From assembly GCA_050246915.1 (NCBI GenBank), contig JBFWVD010000104.1, positions 1-15,274 on the forward strand: a stretch of DNA of 15,274 nucleotides, in the 5' to 3' direction. The position numbers and the translations under genes were made by a program. Below are positions 1-6,958 of the stretch, one piece after another; the first letter of the stretch is position 1, and each line of letters opens with the position of its first letter. This DNA comes from JBFWVD01 sp050246915. Lineage in GTDB: Bacteria; Actinomycetota; Acidimicrobiia; Acidimicrobiales; Ilumatobacteraceae. The notes under the pieces were generated by a model, which was not told the DNA's origin, made no database searches, and worked only from the letters and a program-made list of their open reading frames with translations.

Positions 1-75
1 CACGGCCACAGTCTCACCCGGTTGGACCACATCACCTCGCGCGGCCGCTACGACAGCATCGCTGCGTATCGTTGA
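1..75 (+). CDS. 3' end of an unidentified gene
   Basis: Frame 1 is open from the first base and stops at TGA 73-75, giving a 24-residue C-terminal tail ending YDSIAAYR. The tail is polar and carries no recognisable motif, so no function can be given. The stop lies just before the start of the DUF192 gene, which fits a same-strand, tightly packed neighbour. It could also be a chance open frame, since 75 bases is short. Confidence 0.45.
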   Translation, partial: HGHSLTRLDHITSRGRYDSIAAYR

Positions 76-80
76 GGTCG

Positions 81-449
81 ATGGGAGAACGGTCGGCACC
101 CACAGCACACGAGTCCGCGGCGTGGCTGCTGTGCGATCAGCGGGTGCTGGCTTCGCTCGAGATCGCGGCCAGCGGCAGGGCCCGTCGACGCGGGCTGCTC
201 GGCCGCGACGAAGCGGTCGGAGCGCTGCTGTTGGAGCGGACCCGTTGGGTCCACACCCTCGGCATGAGGTTCCCGATCGATGTCGCATTCCTCGATTCGG
301 ACGACCGCGTGGTCAAGTTGGTGACCATGAAGCCCCATCGCATCGGCGTTCCGTTCATCGGGGCCCGCCGCGTCCTCGAAGCCGAAGCCGGCGCGTTCTC
401 GCGATGGTCGCTCAAGCTGGGTGACCAACTCGAAGTGCGACACACGTGA
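81..449 (+). CDS. DUF192 family protein
   Basis: This small protein (about 122 residues) matches the DUF192 family, whose biochemical role is not established. Family landmarks are visible: the RRRGLLGRDE segment, then a hydrophobic core with HTLGMRFPIDVAFLD and the VVKLVTMKP strand near the middle. No signal peptide is seen, although many family members are exported. The ATG at 81 is chosen. An in-frame TTG at 72 would add three residues and overlap the preceding stop. The 3' end overlaps rsmI in a GTGA arrangement, which suggests translational coupling. Family assignment is confident; function is unknown. Confidence 0.8.
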   Translation: MGERSAPTAHESAAWLLCDQRVLASLEIAASGRARRRGLLGRDEAVGALLLERTRWVHTLGMRFPIDVAFLDSDDRVVKLVTMKPHRIGVPFIGARRVLEAEAGAFSRWSLKLGDQLEVRHT

Positions 450-1339
450 GCAAGCAGCGGCCCCAACCCACTCGACGCGCGCCCCAGGCACACTCCGGTG
501 GCGGACAACTGGTGCTCGTCGCCACGCCCATCGGCAACCTGGGCGACCTGTCACCACGGGCCATCGAAGCATTGCGCAGCGCCGATGTCATCGGCTGCGA
601 GGACACCCGGCGACTGGCCACCTTGCTGAGCCACGCCGGGATCACCAGACCCGAGATCGTGTTGGTGAACGAGCACACCGAGCACGAGGCCGCGGCGGCC
701 ATCGCATCCCTCGTCGCGCAGGGACACACCGTCGCCCTCACCTCCGACGCCGGCATGCCCGCCATCAGCGATCCCGGTGAGCGCGTCGTGCGCGCTGTGC
801 TCGACAACGGCGGACACGTCACCGCTGTGCCCGGACCGTCGTCGCTCACCATGGCCCTCGCCGTGAGCGGTCTGCCCACCGCCCGGTTCGTGATGGAAGG
901 GTTCCTGCCCCGATCGGGTTCGGTGCGCCCACAGCGGTTGGCCGCGCTCGCACGCGAGGAACGCACGATCGTTCTGTTCGAAGCGCCCCACCGACTGGCC
1001 CGCACGCTGGCCGATCTCAGCGGGGCCCTCGGCGGCCAGCGACGGATCGCCATCAGCCGCGAGCTCACCAAGCTCCACGAGGAGTGTTGGCGAGGCACGC
1101 TCGCCGAGGCGTGCGTCGACGCCACCGCCCGGGAGCCCCGAGGCGAGTACGTGCTGGTGATCGACGGCGGGCAGGCCCAAGCCCCACCCGACGAAACCGC
1201 CATCGATCGAGCGCTCGAAGCGGCGCGGGAACGAGGACTGAGTCGCAAGGACTCGGTGACCGAGGTGTCGACGCTGCTCGGGGTGGCCAAGAACCTGGTC
1301 TACGAGCGCTCCTTGCACCTTCCAGAACGCTCGAGCTGA
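446..1339 (+). CDS. rsmI: 16S rRNA (cytidine(1402)-2'-O)-methyltransferase RsmI
   Basis: RsmI uses S-adenosylmethionine to 2'-O-methylate C1402 of 16S rRNA in the decoding centre. The 297-residue protein has the family's tetrapyrrole-methylase-like fold. After a short basic N-terminal extension come LVLVATPIGNLGD, the CEDTRRLATLL segment, LTSDAGMPAISDPGE, and VPGPSS near residue 128 followed by MEGFLPR. The C-terminal helical part ends around VAKNLVYERSLHL. Length is normal for the family. The GTG start overlaps the stop of the DUF192 gene (GTGA), so the pair is probably co-translated. A later start would remove part of the arginine-rich leader without touching the domain. Confidence 0.95.
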   Translation: MSKQRPQPTRRAPQAHSGGGQLVLVATPIGNLGDLSPRAIEALRSADVIGCEDTRRLATLLSHAGITRPEIVLVNEHTEHEAAAAIASLVAQGHTVALTSDAGMPAISDPGERVVRAVLDNGGHVTAVPGPSSLTMALAVSGLPTARFVMEGFLPRSGSVRPQRLAALAREERTIVLFEAPHRLARTLADLSGALGGQRRIAISRELTKLHEECWRGTLAEACVDATAREPRGEYVLVIDGGQAQAPPDETAIDRALEAARERGLSRKDSVTEVSTLLGVAKNLVYERSLHLPERSS

Positions 1340-1412
1340 CCGTGAGCAAACGCTGAAACTCCCCGCACGCGGCCAATCATCAAGTTCCGCGCCCCGTTGC
1401 CGATAGTCGAGC

Positions 1413-1877
1413 GTGGCACTCGACGTTGACAACGACCAGCTCGCGGCAGTTGCCCCGGAGATCTGGGACATGATGCTGAGCCTGGGGCTCGACCCGATGG
1501 CCGACGCGCCTGCGGAGCTGTTCCCCACCGGCGAGAGCACGATGACCGGTCTGGTCACCGTGAGCGGCGACTGGACCGGCGCCATCGCAGTGCAGTGCTC
1601 GACCGAGGCCGCCCGACGCTTTGCCGCGGCGATGTTCATGGCCGACGACGGCACGGAGCTGTCCGAGGACGAAGTGCACGACGCCCAGGCCGAGCTCACC
1701 AACATGACCGGCGGCAACATCAAGAACATGCTGCCGGGCAACTGCAAGATCGGCATCCCGTCGGTCACCGAGGGCACGGGGTACGTGGTGAAGGTCCCTC
1801 GCACCACGCCCATCCACAAGATGGTCTACGACTGCCGCGGCGATCGCGTCCTCGTCACGGTATTTGAAGCTCGCTGA
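1413..1877 (+). CDS. CheX-like chemotaxis phosphatase family protein
   Basis: The 154-residue protein resembles the CheC/CheX/FliY family, whose studied members dephosphorylate CheY-P. The sequence shows the family's signature helix: E94 and N97 in AELTNM, then GGNIKNMLPG, in the position of the catalytic E-x2-N motif. The rest is an alternating strand/helix pattern without membrane segments. It starts with GTG 73 bases after rsmI, and metG follows closely. No chemotaxis, flagellar or receptor gene is nearby, so the target may be a different response regulator. That is inference. The family call is good; the partner is unknown. Confidence 0.75.
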   Translation: MALDVDNDQLAAVAPEIWDMMLSLGLDPMADAPAELFPTGESTMTGLVTVSGDWTGAIAVQCSTEAARRFAAAMFMADDGTELSEDEVHDAQAELTNMTGGNIKNMLPGNCKIGIPSVTEGTGYVVKVPRTTPIHKMVYDCRGDRVLVTVFEAR

Positions 1878-1951
1878 GTAGAGCACTCGCGTCTTTGAGG
1901 CTCGGTAAGGCAAGGGGCCTGCTCGGGCCGGGATCGGTAGCCTGGCGAGCA

Positions 1952-3448
1952 GTGTCGAACTTCTACCTCACCACACCGATCTACTACGTGAACGATGCGC
2001 CCCACATCGGGCATGCGTACACGACCGTCATCGGCGACGCCGTTACCCGGTTCCATCGCATGGCCGGCGACGATGTCCACTTCCTCACCGGCACCGACGA
2101 GCACGGCCTCAAGGTCGCTCAGGTGGCCGAGGCCAACGGTGTCACGCCGCAGCAATGGGCCGACAAGACCGTGGTCCGCTTCCAGGAGTGCTGGGATCTG
2201 CTCGGCATCGCCAACGACGACTTCATCCGCACCACCGAGCCCCGCCACTACGCCGCGGTCAGCAAGCTGCTGCAGACCTGTTACGACAATGGCGACATCT
2301 ACAAGGGCTCCTACCGCGGTTGGTACTCGGTGTCCGACGAGGAGTACATCGCCGAGTCCGAGGTCGAGGACTATCGCGCCCGCGGCCGCAAGGTCGTCGA
2401 GATGGAAGAAGAGAACTACTTCTTCAAGCTCTCGGCGTTCGCGCAGCGTCTGCTCGACTACTACGAGGCCCATCCCGACGCCATCCATCCGGTGGGTCGT
2501 CGCAACGAGGTCCTCGGCTTCATCAAAGGTGGGCTGCAGGACTTCTCCATCAGCCGCAGTTCGCTGTCGTGGGGCATCCCCATCCCGTGGGACGACAAGC
2601 ACGTCACCTACGTGTGGTTCGACGCGCTCACCAACTACATCACGGCGGTCGGCTTCGGCGACGACGACAAGGCGGACGAGTTCGCCAAGCGTTGGCCCGG
2701 CGTGCACCTCATCGGCAAGGACATCATCCGGTTCCATTGCGTGTACTGGCCCGCAATGCTCATGAGCGCCGGCATCGAACCGCCCGCCGATTGGTACGTG
2801 CACGGTTGGCTGCTCGTCGGTGGCGAGAAGATGTCCAAGACACGCCTCAACCAGATCGCCCCGGCCGACCTCGTGGCCGACTTCGGGGTCGACGGGTTCC
2901 GCTATCACTTCCTGGCCGATTGTCCGGTGGGTCCCGACTCCGACTTCTCCTATGAGGGCATGGTCACTCGCTACAACTCCGACCTCGCCAACAACCTCGG
3001 CAACTTGCTGTCACGTGTCGCCACGGTTGTGGGCAAGAAGTGCAGCGGCATCGGCGCCGCACCGGCGCCGGACTCACCGCTGGCCGAGGTGGCCGCCGAG
3101 ACCGTGCGCGATGCCATGGCGGCATGGTCGAGCGTGCAGCCATCCGACGCGCTCGAGGCCACCTGGCGGCTCATCCGCCAGACCAACGCCCATCTCGAGA
3201 ACAACGAGCCGTGGAAGGCCGAACCGGGCCCCGCGGTCGACGCCGTCATGGGTGATGCCCTCGAGGCCCTGCGCATCGTCGCGCTTTTGTCAGCCCCCGC
3301 TATCCCCACCACCGCGCAGACCATCTGGGAACGCATCGGTCTGTCGGGCCGAGTCGAAGATCAGCGACTCCCCGGCGCCGCGGCTTGGGGCGGGTACCCC
3401 GGCGGGTTGCCGGTCACGAAGTCCACACCGCTGTTCCCCCGCAAGTAA
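1952..3448 (+). CDS. metG: Methionyl-tRNA synthetase
   Basis: MetG attaches methionine to initiator and elongator tRNA-Met in the cytoplasm, using ATP. The class I signatures are present: HIGH at residues 18-21 and KMSKT at 293-297. TGTDEHGLKVAQ and WFDALTNYI complete the active-site region, and a helical anticodon-binding domain fills the C-terminal third. The connective insert reads WYSVSDEEY where many relatives have zinc-binding cysteines, so this is a zinc-free knuckle form. At about 498 residues it lacks the C-terminal tRNA-binding domain of longer enzymes. The frame opens at TTG 1895, but GTG 1952 is chosen because the family's N-terminus (SNFYLTTPIYYVND) begins there. tatD follows after 24 bases. 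Confidence 0.96.
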   Translation: MSNFYLTTPIYYVNDAPHIGHAYTTVIGDAVTRFHRMAGDDVHFLTGTDEHGLKVAQVAEANGVTPQQWADKTVVRFQECWDLLGIANDDFIRTTEPRHYAAVSKLLQTCYDNGDIYKGSYRGWYSVSDEEYIAESEVEDYRARGRKVVEMEEENYFFKLSAFAQRLLDYYEAHPDAIHPVGRRNEVLGFIKGGLQDFSISRSSLSWGIPIPWDDKHVTYVWFDALTNYITAVGFGDDDKADEFAKRWPGVHLIGKDIIRFHCVYWPAMLMSAGIEPPADWYVHGWLLVGGEKMSKTRLNQIAPADLVADFGVDGFRYHFLADCPVGPDSDFSYEGMVTRYNSDLANNLGNLLSRVATVVGKKCSGIGAAPAPDSPLAEVAAETVRDAMAAWSSVQPSDALEATWRLIRQTNAHLENNEPWKAEPGPAVDAVMGDALEALRIVALLSAPAIPTTAQTIWERIGLSGRVEDQRLPGAAAWGGYPGGLPVTKSTPLFPRK

Positions 3449-3472
3449 CGCCCCGATCGCCGGTAGCCCGAC

Positions 3473-4225
3473 ATGCCCTGGGTCGACACGCACTGCCATC
3501 TCGATGACGAACGCCTCCCCGGCGGATCGGTCGGCGCCCTCGAGCGCGCCCGCGCCGCCGGCGTGACCCGCTGCATCACCATCGGCACCGACGCCACGCA
3601 CACCGCGGCGGCGTTGGCCATCGCTGCCGCCAACGACGACGTGTGGGCCACGGTGGGCCTGCATCCCCATGACGCCATCAACGGGGTCGAGACCATCCTC
3701 GGGTTCCTCGACGCACCCAACGTCGTCGCCATCGGTGAGTGCGGTCTCGATTACCACTACAACCATTCGCCCCGCGAGGCCCAGATGCAGGCGTTCGCCG
3801 ACCAGGTGGCGCTGGCCAACGAACGGGGACTGGCGCTCGTCATCCACACCCGCGACGCGTGGGACGACACCTTCGACGTGTTGCGGGCGCAGGGCACGCC
3901 CGAGCGGACCATCTTCCACTGCTTCTCCGGCGGGCCCGACGAGGCCACGGCCTGTCTCGACCTCGGCGCGTATCTGTCGTTCAGCGGCATCGTCACGTTC
4001 AAGACGGCCGACGACATCCGGGCCGCCGCCCGTTTGTGCCCGCTCGATCGGATGCTGGTGGAGACCGATTCGCCCTACCTCGCGCCGGTCCCCCATCGAG
4101 GCAAGACCAACGAGCCGGCCCTGGTCACCGTGGTCGGCGCCGGCCTCGCTGTCGCCACCGGGCGATCGTTGGAAGCGGTCGAGGCGGGCACCTGGGCAAG
4201 TGCCGCCGTTGCGTTCGGTCTCTGA
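3473..4225 (+). CDS. tatD: TatD family metal-dependent hydrolase / 3'-5' DNase
   Basis: TatD-family proteins are metal-dependent hydrolases; E. coli TatD acts as a 3'-5' exonuclease. All expected metal ligands of the TIM barrel are visible: DTHCHLD (H7, H9), GECGLDY (E89), VIHTRDA (H125), FHCFSGG (H149) and ETDSPYLAP (D199). GLHPH lies at 62-66. At 250 residues the length is typical. The gene sits 24 bases after metG, a pairing common in bacteria, and starts an ATG-initiated frame. The next gene, encoding an RlpA-like protein, begins about 80 bases later on the same strand. Whether this enzyme acts on DNA in this organism cannot be told from sequence. Confidence 0.93.
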   Translation: MPWVDTHCHLDDERLPGGSVGALERARAAGVTRCITIGTDATHTAAALAIAAANDDVWATVGLHPHDAINGVETILGFLDAPNVVAIGECGLDYHYNHSPREAQMQAFADQVALANERGLALVIHTRDAWDDTFDVLRAQGTPERTIFHCFSGGPDEATACLDLGAYLSFSGIVTFKTADDIRAAARLCPLDRMLVETDSPYLAPVPHRGKTNEPALVTVVGAGLAVATGRSLEAVEAGTWASAAVAFGL

Positions 4226-4306
4226 GCGGTCGTAGGTTCTCGGGCGTCACCGGGTGCGGAGCCCGGGCGGACCGGTGAGGAGGGTGGAGCTCTGAGGTTC
4301 GAGTCG

Positions 4307-4879
4307 TTGGATCGGCGAAGGATCGTGGCGGCTGCTGTCGTCACCATGGTCGCGCTCCCGCTGCTGATCAAGGAGAACCGCCGCAGCCACACCTCTGCTG
4401 GCCCGTCCGTCGCTGCACTCGCTCCGGGCGGTGGTCTCGATGCCGGGCAGCAGATCAGCGGAGCTACGGGTTCCACGGCCCCGTCGACCACCGTAGCGAC
4501 CGCACCGGGCAACTCGGTCCCGGCAACCACGCCAGCCAAGACCGGCGCCAAACCAGCCACCGTCGCGCCCGCCACCACCGCTCCAGCGCCGGTCAGCGTC
4601 TCGGGCGTGACTGCATCGGGACAGCACTACGAGGATGGCTACGCCACGTTCCACAACTACGACGACAACGCGTTCGGCGACCACACCTGCTTCCATCGCA
4701 CGTTGCCGCTCGACACTCGTGTCACCGTGACCAACACCGACTCGGGTGCGTCGACGTGGTGCATCGTGCGAGGCCGCGGACCGGCCGCCGCCAACCGGAT
4801 CATCGATCTCGACAGCGAGGTGTTCGCCGAACTGGCGGACCTCAAAGTCGGCTCGGTCCCCGTGCGACTCACGTGGTGA
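4307..4879 (+). CDS. RlpA-like double-psi beta-barrel protein, membrane-anchored
   Basis: The 190-residue protein has a hydrophobic segment near residues 7-21 (signal peptide or anchor). A long Ala/Thr/Pro-rich linker (about 30-98) leads to a C-terminal double-psi beta-barrel of the RlpA type. Barrel landmarks are HRTLPLDTRVTVTN, GRGPAAANRIIDLD and a final VPVRLTW. RlpA proteins bind or cleave denuded peptidoglycan, so the role is probably in the cell wall. Here the usual NDRGP motif reads RGRGP, so the aspartate considered catalytic in RlpA transglycosylases is glycine (G156). The protein may bind rather than cut. C128 and C152 could form a disulfide outside the membrane. The start is uncertain: TTG 4307 is used, but a purine-rich GAGGAGG at about 4277-4283 would better serve an in-frame CTG at 4292. 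Confidence 0.8.
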   Translation: MDRRRIVAAAVVTMVALPLLIKENRRSHTSAGPSVAALAPGGGLDAGQQISGATGSTAPSTTVATAPGNSVPATTPAKTGAKPATVAPATTAPAPVSVSGVTASGQHYEDGYATFHNYDDNAFGDHTCFHRTLPLDTRVTVTNTDSGASTWCIVRGRGPAAANRIIDLDSEVFAELADLKVGSVPVRLTW

Positions 4880-4922
4880 GCAGGCGCCAGCTCGCGGGCG
4901 CGGCCCCCACTCGAGCACCGCA

Positions 4923-5765
4923 GTGACCATCTCACCGTCGCAGGCATCGGAGCTGCTGGCCCGACACGGCCTGGCCCCCACCAAGGTCTTCGGGCAGAAC
5001 TTCGTGGTCGATCCCAACACCGTGCGGCGCATCGCTCGTCTGGCCGACGTCGGCGCCGACGATCGGGTGCTCGAGATCGGACCGGGGCTCGGTTCGCTCA
5101 CCCTCGCCTTGGCCGAGACCGGGGCGCGCGTCACCGCCGTCGAGGTCGACCGCGGCCTGGTGCCCGTGGTGCGCGACGTCGTGAGCGAGGCCGGATACAC
5201 GATCGATCAGGTCGAGGTCATCGAAGGCGATGCCATGGAGCTCGATTGGTCGCCGCTGCTGCAGGACCTCGCTCCCGGCCGTTCGTGGGTCATGGTGTCG
5301 AACCTCCCCTACAACATCGCCACGCCGCTCATCTGCGACTTGCTCGATGAGGTGCCGGAGATCGGGCGCATGTTGGTGATGGTGCAAAAGGAGGTCGGCG
5401 AGCGGCTCGCCGCCGTCCCCGGCGACGACGGGTACGGCGCGGTCAGCGTGAAGGTCCAGCACCACGCCACCGCGGCCGTGGTGGCCAAGGTCCCGCCGAC
5501 GGTGTTCCTGCCGAGACCCAAGGTCGAGTCGGCTTTGGTGTCCATCACCCGACGACCCGAACCGCAGATCCCGTACGCCCTGGTCCCTGTCGCGTTCCGG
5601 CTCGTCAAAGCCGGCTTTGCCAAGCGCCGCAAGATGTTGCGCGGCTCGTTGGCCGAGCTGGTGAGCGCCGAGCAGTTCGTACAGGCACAGGTGCGTCCCG
5701 AAGCGCGCGCCGAGGAGTTGTCGGTGCTCGACTGGCGACGTCTCGCCGAGGTGCTCACGTCGTGA
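4923..5765 (+). CDS. rsmA: 16S rRNA (adenine(1518)-N6/adenine(1519)-N6)-dimethyltransferase RsmA/KsgA
   Basis: RsmA (KsgA) dimethylates two adjacent adenines in helix 45 of 16S rRNA during late small-subunit assembly, using S-adenosylmethionine. Motifs in order: GQNF at 24-27, the SAM-binding EIGPGLGSLT at 51-60, acidic E74 and D103, and the catalytic NLPYN at 127-131. FLPRPKVESALV and the basic FAKRRKMLRG segment follow. Length (280 residues) is normal. GTG 4923 is chosen over an earlier in-frame start at 4746 because the family begins just before the GQNF loop and the longer form would run back through the RlpA-like gene. Its stop overlaps the ispE start (GTGA), indicating coupling. Confidence 0.95.
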   Translation: MTISPSQASELLARHGLAPTKVFGQNFVVDPNTVRRIARLADVGADDRVLEIGPGLGSLTLALAETGARVTAVEVDRGLVPVVRDVVSEAGYTIDQVEVIEGDAMELDWSPLLQDLAPGRSWVMVSNLPYNIATPLICDLLDEVPEIGRMLVMVQKEVGERLAAVPGDDGYGAVSVKVQHHATAAVVAKVPPTVFLPRPKVESALVSITRRPEPQIPYALVPVAFRLVKAGFAKRRKMLRGSLAELVSAEQFVQAQVRPEARAEELSVLDWRRLAEVLTS

Positions 5766-6511
5766 CGACGATCGGCGCCCCGGCGAAATTGACGCTGAGC
5801 CTGCGAGTGACCGGCGTCCGCGACGACGGCTATCACCTCATCGACGCCGAGATGATCACGCTCGACCTCGCCGATCGCCTCGACATCATCGAATCGTCGG
5901 CGGCGGGGGCCACCTCCATCACCGTCTCCGGACCGTTCGCCGCCGGTGTTCCCACCGATGGTTCGAACCTGGTGGCCAAGGCACTCGATCGCATCGGTCG
6001 GCCTGCGACCGTGCACATCGACAAGCAGATCCCGTCTCAGGGCGGTTTGGGGGGCGGGTCGGCAGACGCGGCGGCGATCCTGCGATGGGCGGGCATCGAC
6101 GACGTTGATCTCGCGGTGCGACTGGGCGCCGACGTGCCGTTCTGCCTTCGTGGCGGCCGCGCTCGCGTGCGCGGCATCGGCGAGGTGCTCGATCCACTGC
6201 CGATTGTGCCCTGCCCTGTGACGCTGTGCGTCCCGCCGTTCGGGATCTCGACCGTCCGGTGCTATCGAGCCTGGGACGAGCTGGGCGGGCCCACAGCGGA
6301 CGGGCCCAACGACCTCGAACCCGCCGCCGTCTCCGTGGAGCCCCGACTGCGCGAGTGGCTCGACACGTTCGGGGAGGTCACCGGAAGCGCAGCAGTGCTG
6401 GCCGGGAGCGGATCCACGATGTTCGTGCACGGGCACCATCGCGAGGCGATCGATGTGATCGGTCGATCGTTGCCAGGCACGGTCGTGTTGCTCGCCGACG
6501 CGCGCGGGTGA
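5762..6511 (+). CDS. ispE: 4-diphosphocytidyl-2-C-methyl-D-erythritol kinase
   Basis: IspE phosphorylates CDP-methylerythritol in the non-mevalonate (MEP) route to isoprenoid precursors. It is a GHMP-superfamily kinase. The sequence shows PAKLTLSLRV with K9, DDGYHLI, the ATP-binding glycine loop GGLGGGSADAA at 94-104, GADVPF with D124, and a C-terminal LAGSGSTMFV loop. At 249 residues it is somewhat shorter than most IspE proteins, with loss mainly in loops and none of the landmarks missing. The GTG start overlaps the rsmA stop. The rsmA-ispE pair is a common bacterial arrangement and supports the call. A hairpin follows about 50 bases after the stop. Confidence 0.95.
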   Translation: MTTIGAPAKLTLSLRVTGVRDDGYHLIDAEMITLDLADRLDIIESSAAGATSITVSGPFAAGVPTDGSNLVAKALDRIGRPATVHIDKQIPSQGGLGGGSADAAAILRWAGIDDVDLAVRLGADVPFCLRGGRARVRGIGEVLDPLPIVPCPVTLCVPPFGISTVRCYRAWDELGGPTADGPNDLEPAAVSVEPRLREWLDTFGEVTGSAAVLAGSGSTMFVHGHHREAIDVIGRSLPGTVVLLADARG

Positions 6512-6559
6512 CACCGACGCTGCGGTACGAAACGCGACATCGACGCAACCCGAGACGCG

Positions 6560-6586
6560 CACCGACCGCCCGTGGGGCGGTCGGTG
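6560..6586. terminator. Inverted repeat between convergent ispE and bS22 genes
   Basis: CACCGACCGCCC pairs perfectly with GGGCGGTCGGTG, a 12-bp GC-rich stem around a 3-base loop. It sits about 50 bases past ispE and about 48 bases past the end of the bS22 gene, where a bidirectional terminator is expected. No T-run follows on either strand, which is common in GC-rich Actinobacteria. Function is inferred from structure and position. Confidence 0.55.
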
Positions 6587-6633
6587 TGAACTCGATGATT
6601 CGCCTCAGCTGCCGGCGGAGCCGACGCCTATGA

Positions 6634-6729
6634 CTACTTGTTGCGACGCTGGAAACGCGTGCGCTTCAGCATCTTCTTGTGCTTCTTCTTCCGCATGCGC
6701 TTACGGCGCTTCTTGATCAGCGATCCCAT
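6634..6729 (-). CDS. Small ribosomal protein bS22 (AURKAIP1/COX24-like), 31 residues
   Basis: Reading the minus strand from ATG 6729 to TAG gives a 31-residue protein beginning MGSLIKKRRKRM and ending TRFQRRNK. More than half of the residues are lysine or arginine. This matches the tiny AURKAIP1/COX24-domain proteins of Actinobacteria, identified in mycobacteria as 30S protein bS22, located near the decoding region. The gene is too short for most ORF thresholds. It is convergent with ispE across the hairpin at 6560-6586, and its start lies 88 bases from the tRNA-Gln, which points the other way, so the short gap between them should hold both promoters. No clear Shine-Dalgarno sequence is seen. 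Confidence 0.88.
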   Translation of the reverse strand: MGSLIKKRRKRMRKKKHKKMLKRTRFQRRNK

Positions 6730-6817
6730 AACGGGGCAGGAAGCTAGCAACCCCAGCGCGGTTGTGCGAACCGGCTCGGGCCGGACCAGTTGGAGTAGCT
6801 ACTGTGAGCGCCGACCT

Positions 6818-6889
6818 TCGGGGGTCGTCCAACTGGCAGGACAACGGACTTTGAATCCGTGAATCTAGGTTCGATCCCTAGCCCCCGAG
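6818..6889 (+). tRNA. tRNA-Gln (anticodon TTG)
   Basis: A full cloverleaf can be drawn. The acceptor stem is TCGGGGG with CCCCCGA, and the D stem is GTCC with GGAC. The anticodon stem is ACGGA with TCCGT around loop CTTTGAA (anticodon 6851-6853, TTG), and the T stem is CTAGG with CCTAG around TTCGATC. The discriminator base is G6889, as expected for glutamine, and CCA is not encoded. An integrase gene begins 69 bases downstream in the same orientation, so the 3' half of this tRNA is the likely attachment site of the following element. Confidence 0.96.
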
Positions 6890-6906
6890 CTGCTCAGACG
6901 TGGTGG

Positions 6907-6938
6907 AGCCGATTGCCTGGCTACAAATCGGCTACAAA
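6907..6938. repeat. Inverted and direct repeats between tRNA-Gln and the integrase gene
   Basis: AGCCGATT (6907-6914) and AATCGGCT (6926-6933) form a perfect 8-bp inverted repeat with an 11-base spacer. Overlapping it, GGCTACAAA occurs twice in direct orientation (6919-6927 and 6930-6938) at an 11-base period, about one helical turn. The cluster lies between the tRNA 3' end and the integrase start. It could be integrase or excisionase binding sites, or an operator controlling the integrase gene. Both readings are inference. Confidence 0.5.
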
Positions 6939-6958
6939 CCGCCGGTAGCCTGGTCTCG

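Noticed and set aside
551..1819. 422-residue minus-strand frame opposite rsmI
   Set aside because: It is antisense to well-supported rsmI and the CheX-like gene, with low-complexity composition typical of GC-rich shadow frames.
6730..6817. Promoter boxes for tRNA-Gln and bS22
   Set aside because: TAGCTA near 6796 resembles a -10 box, but no -35 box lies at suitable spacing, so no promoter is called.
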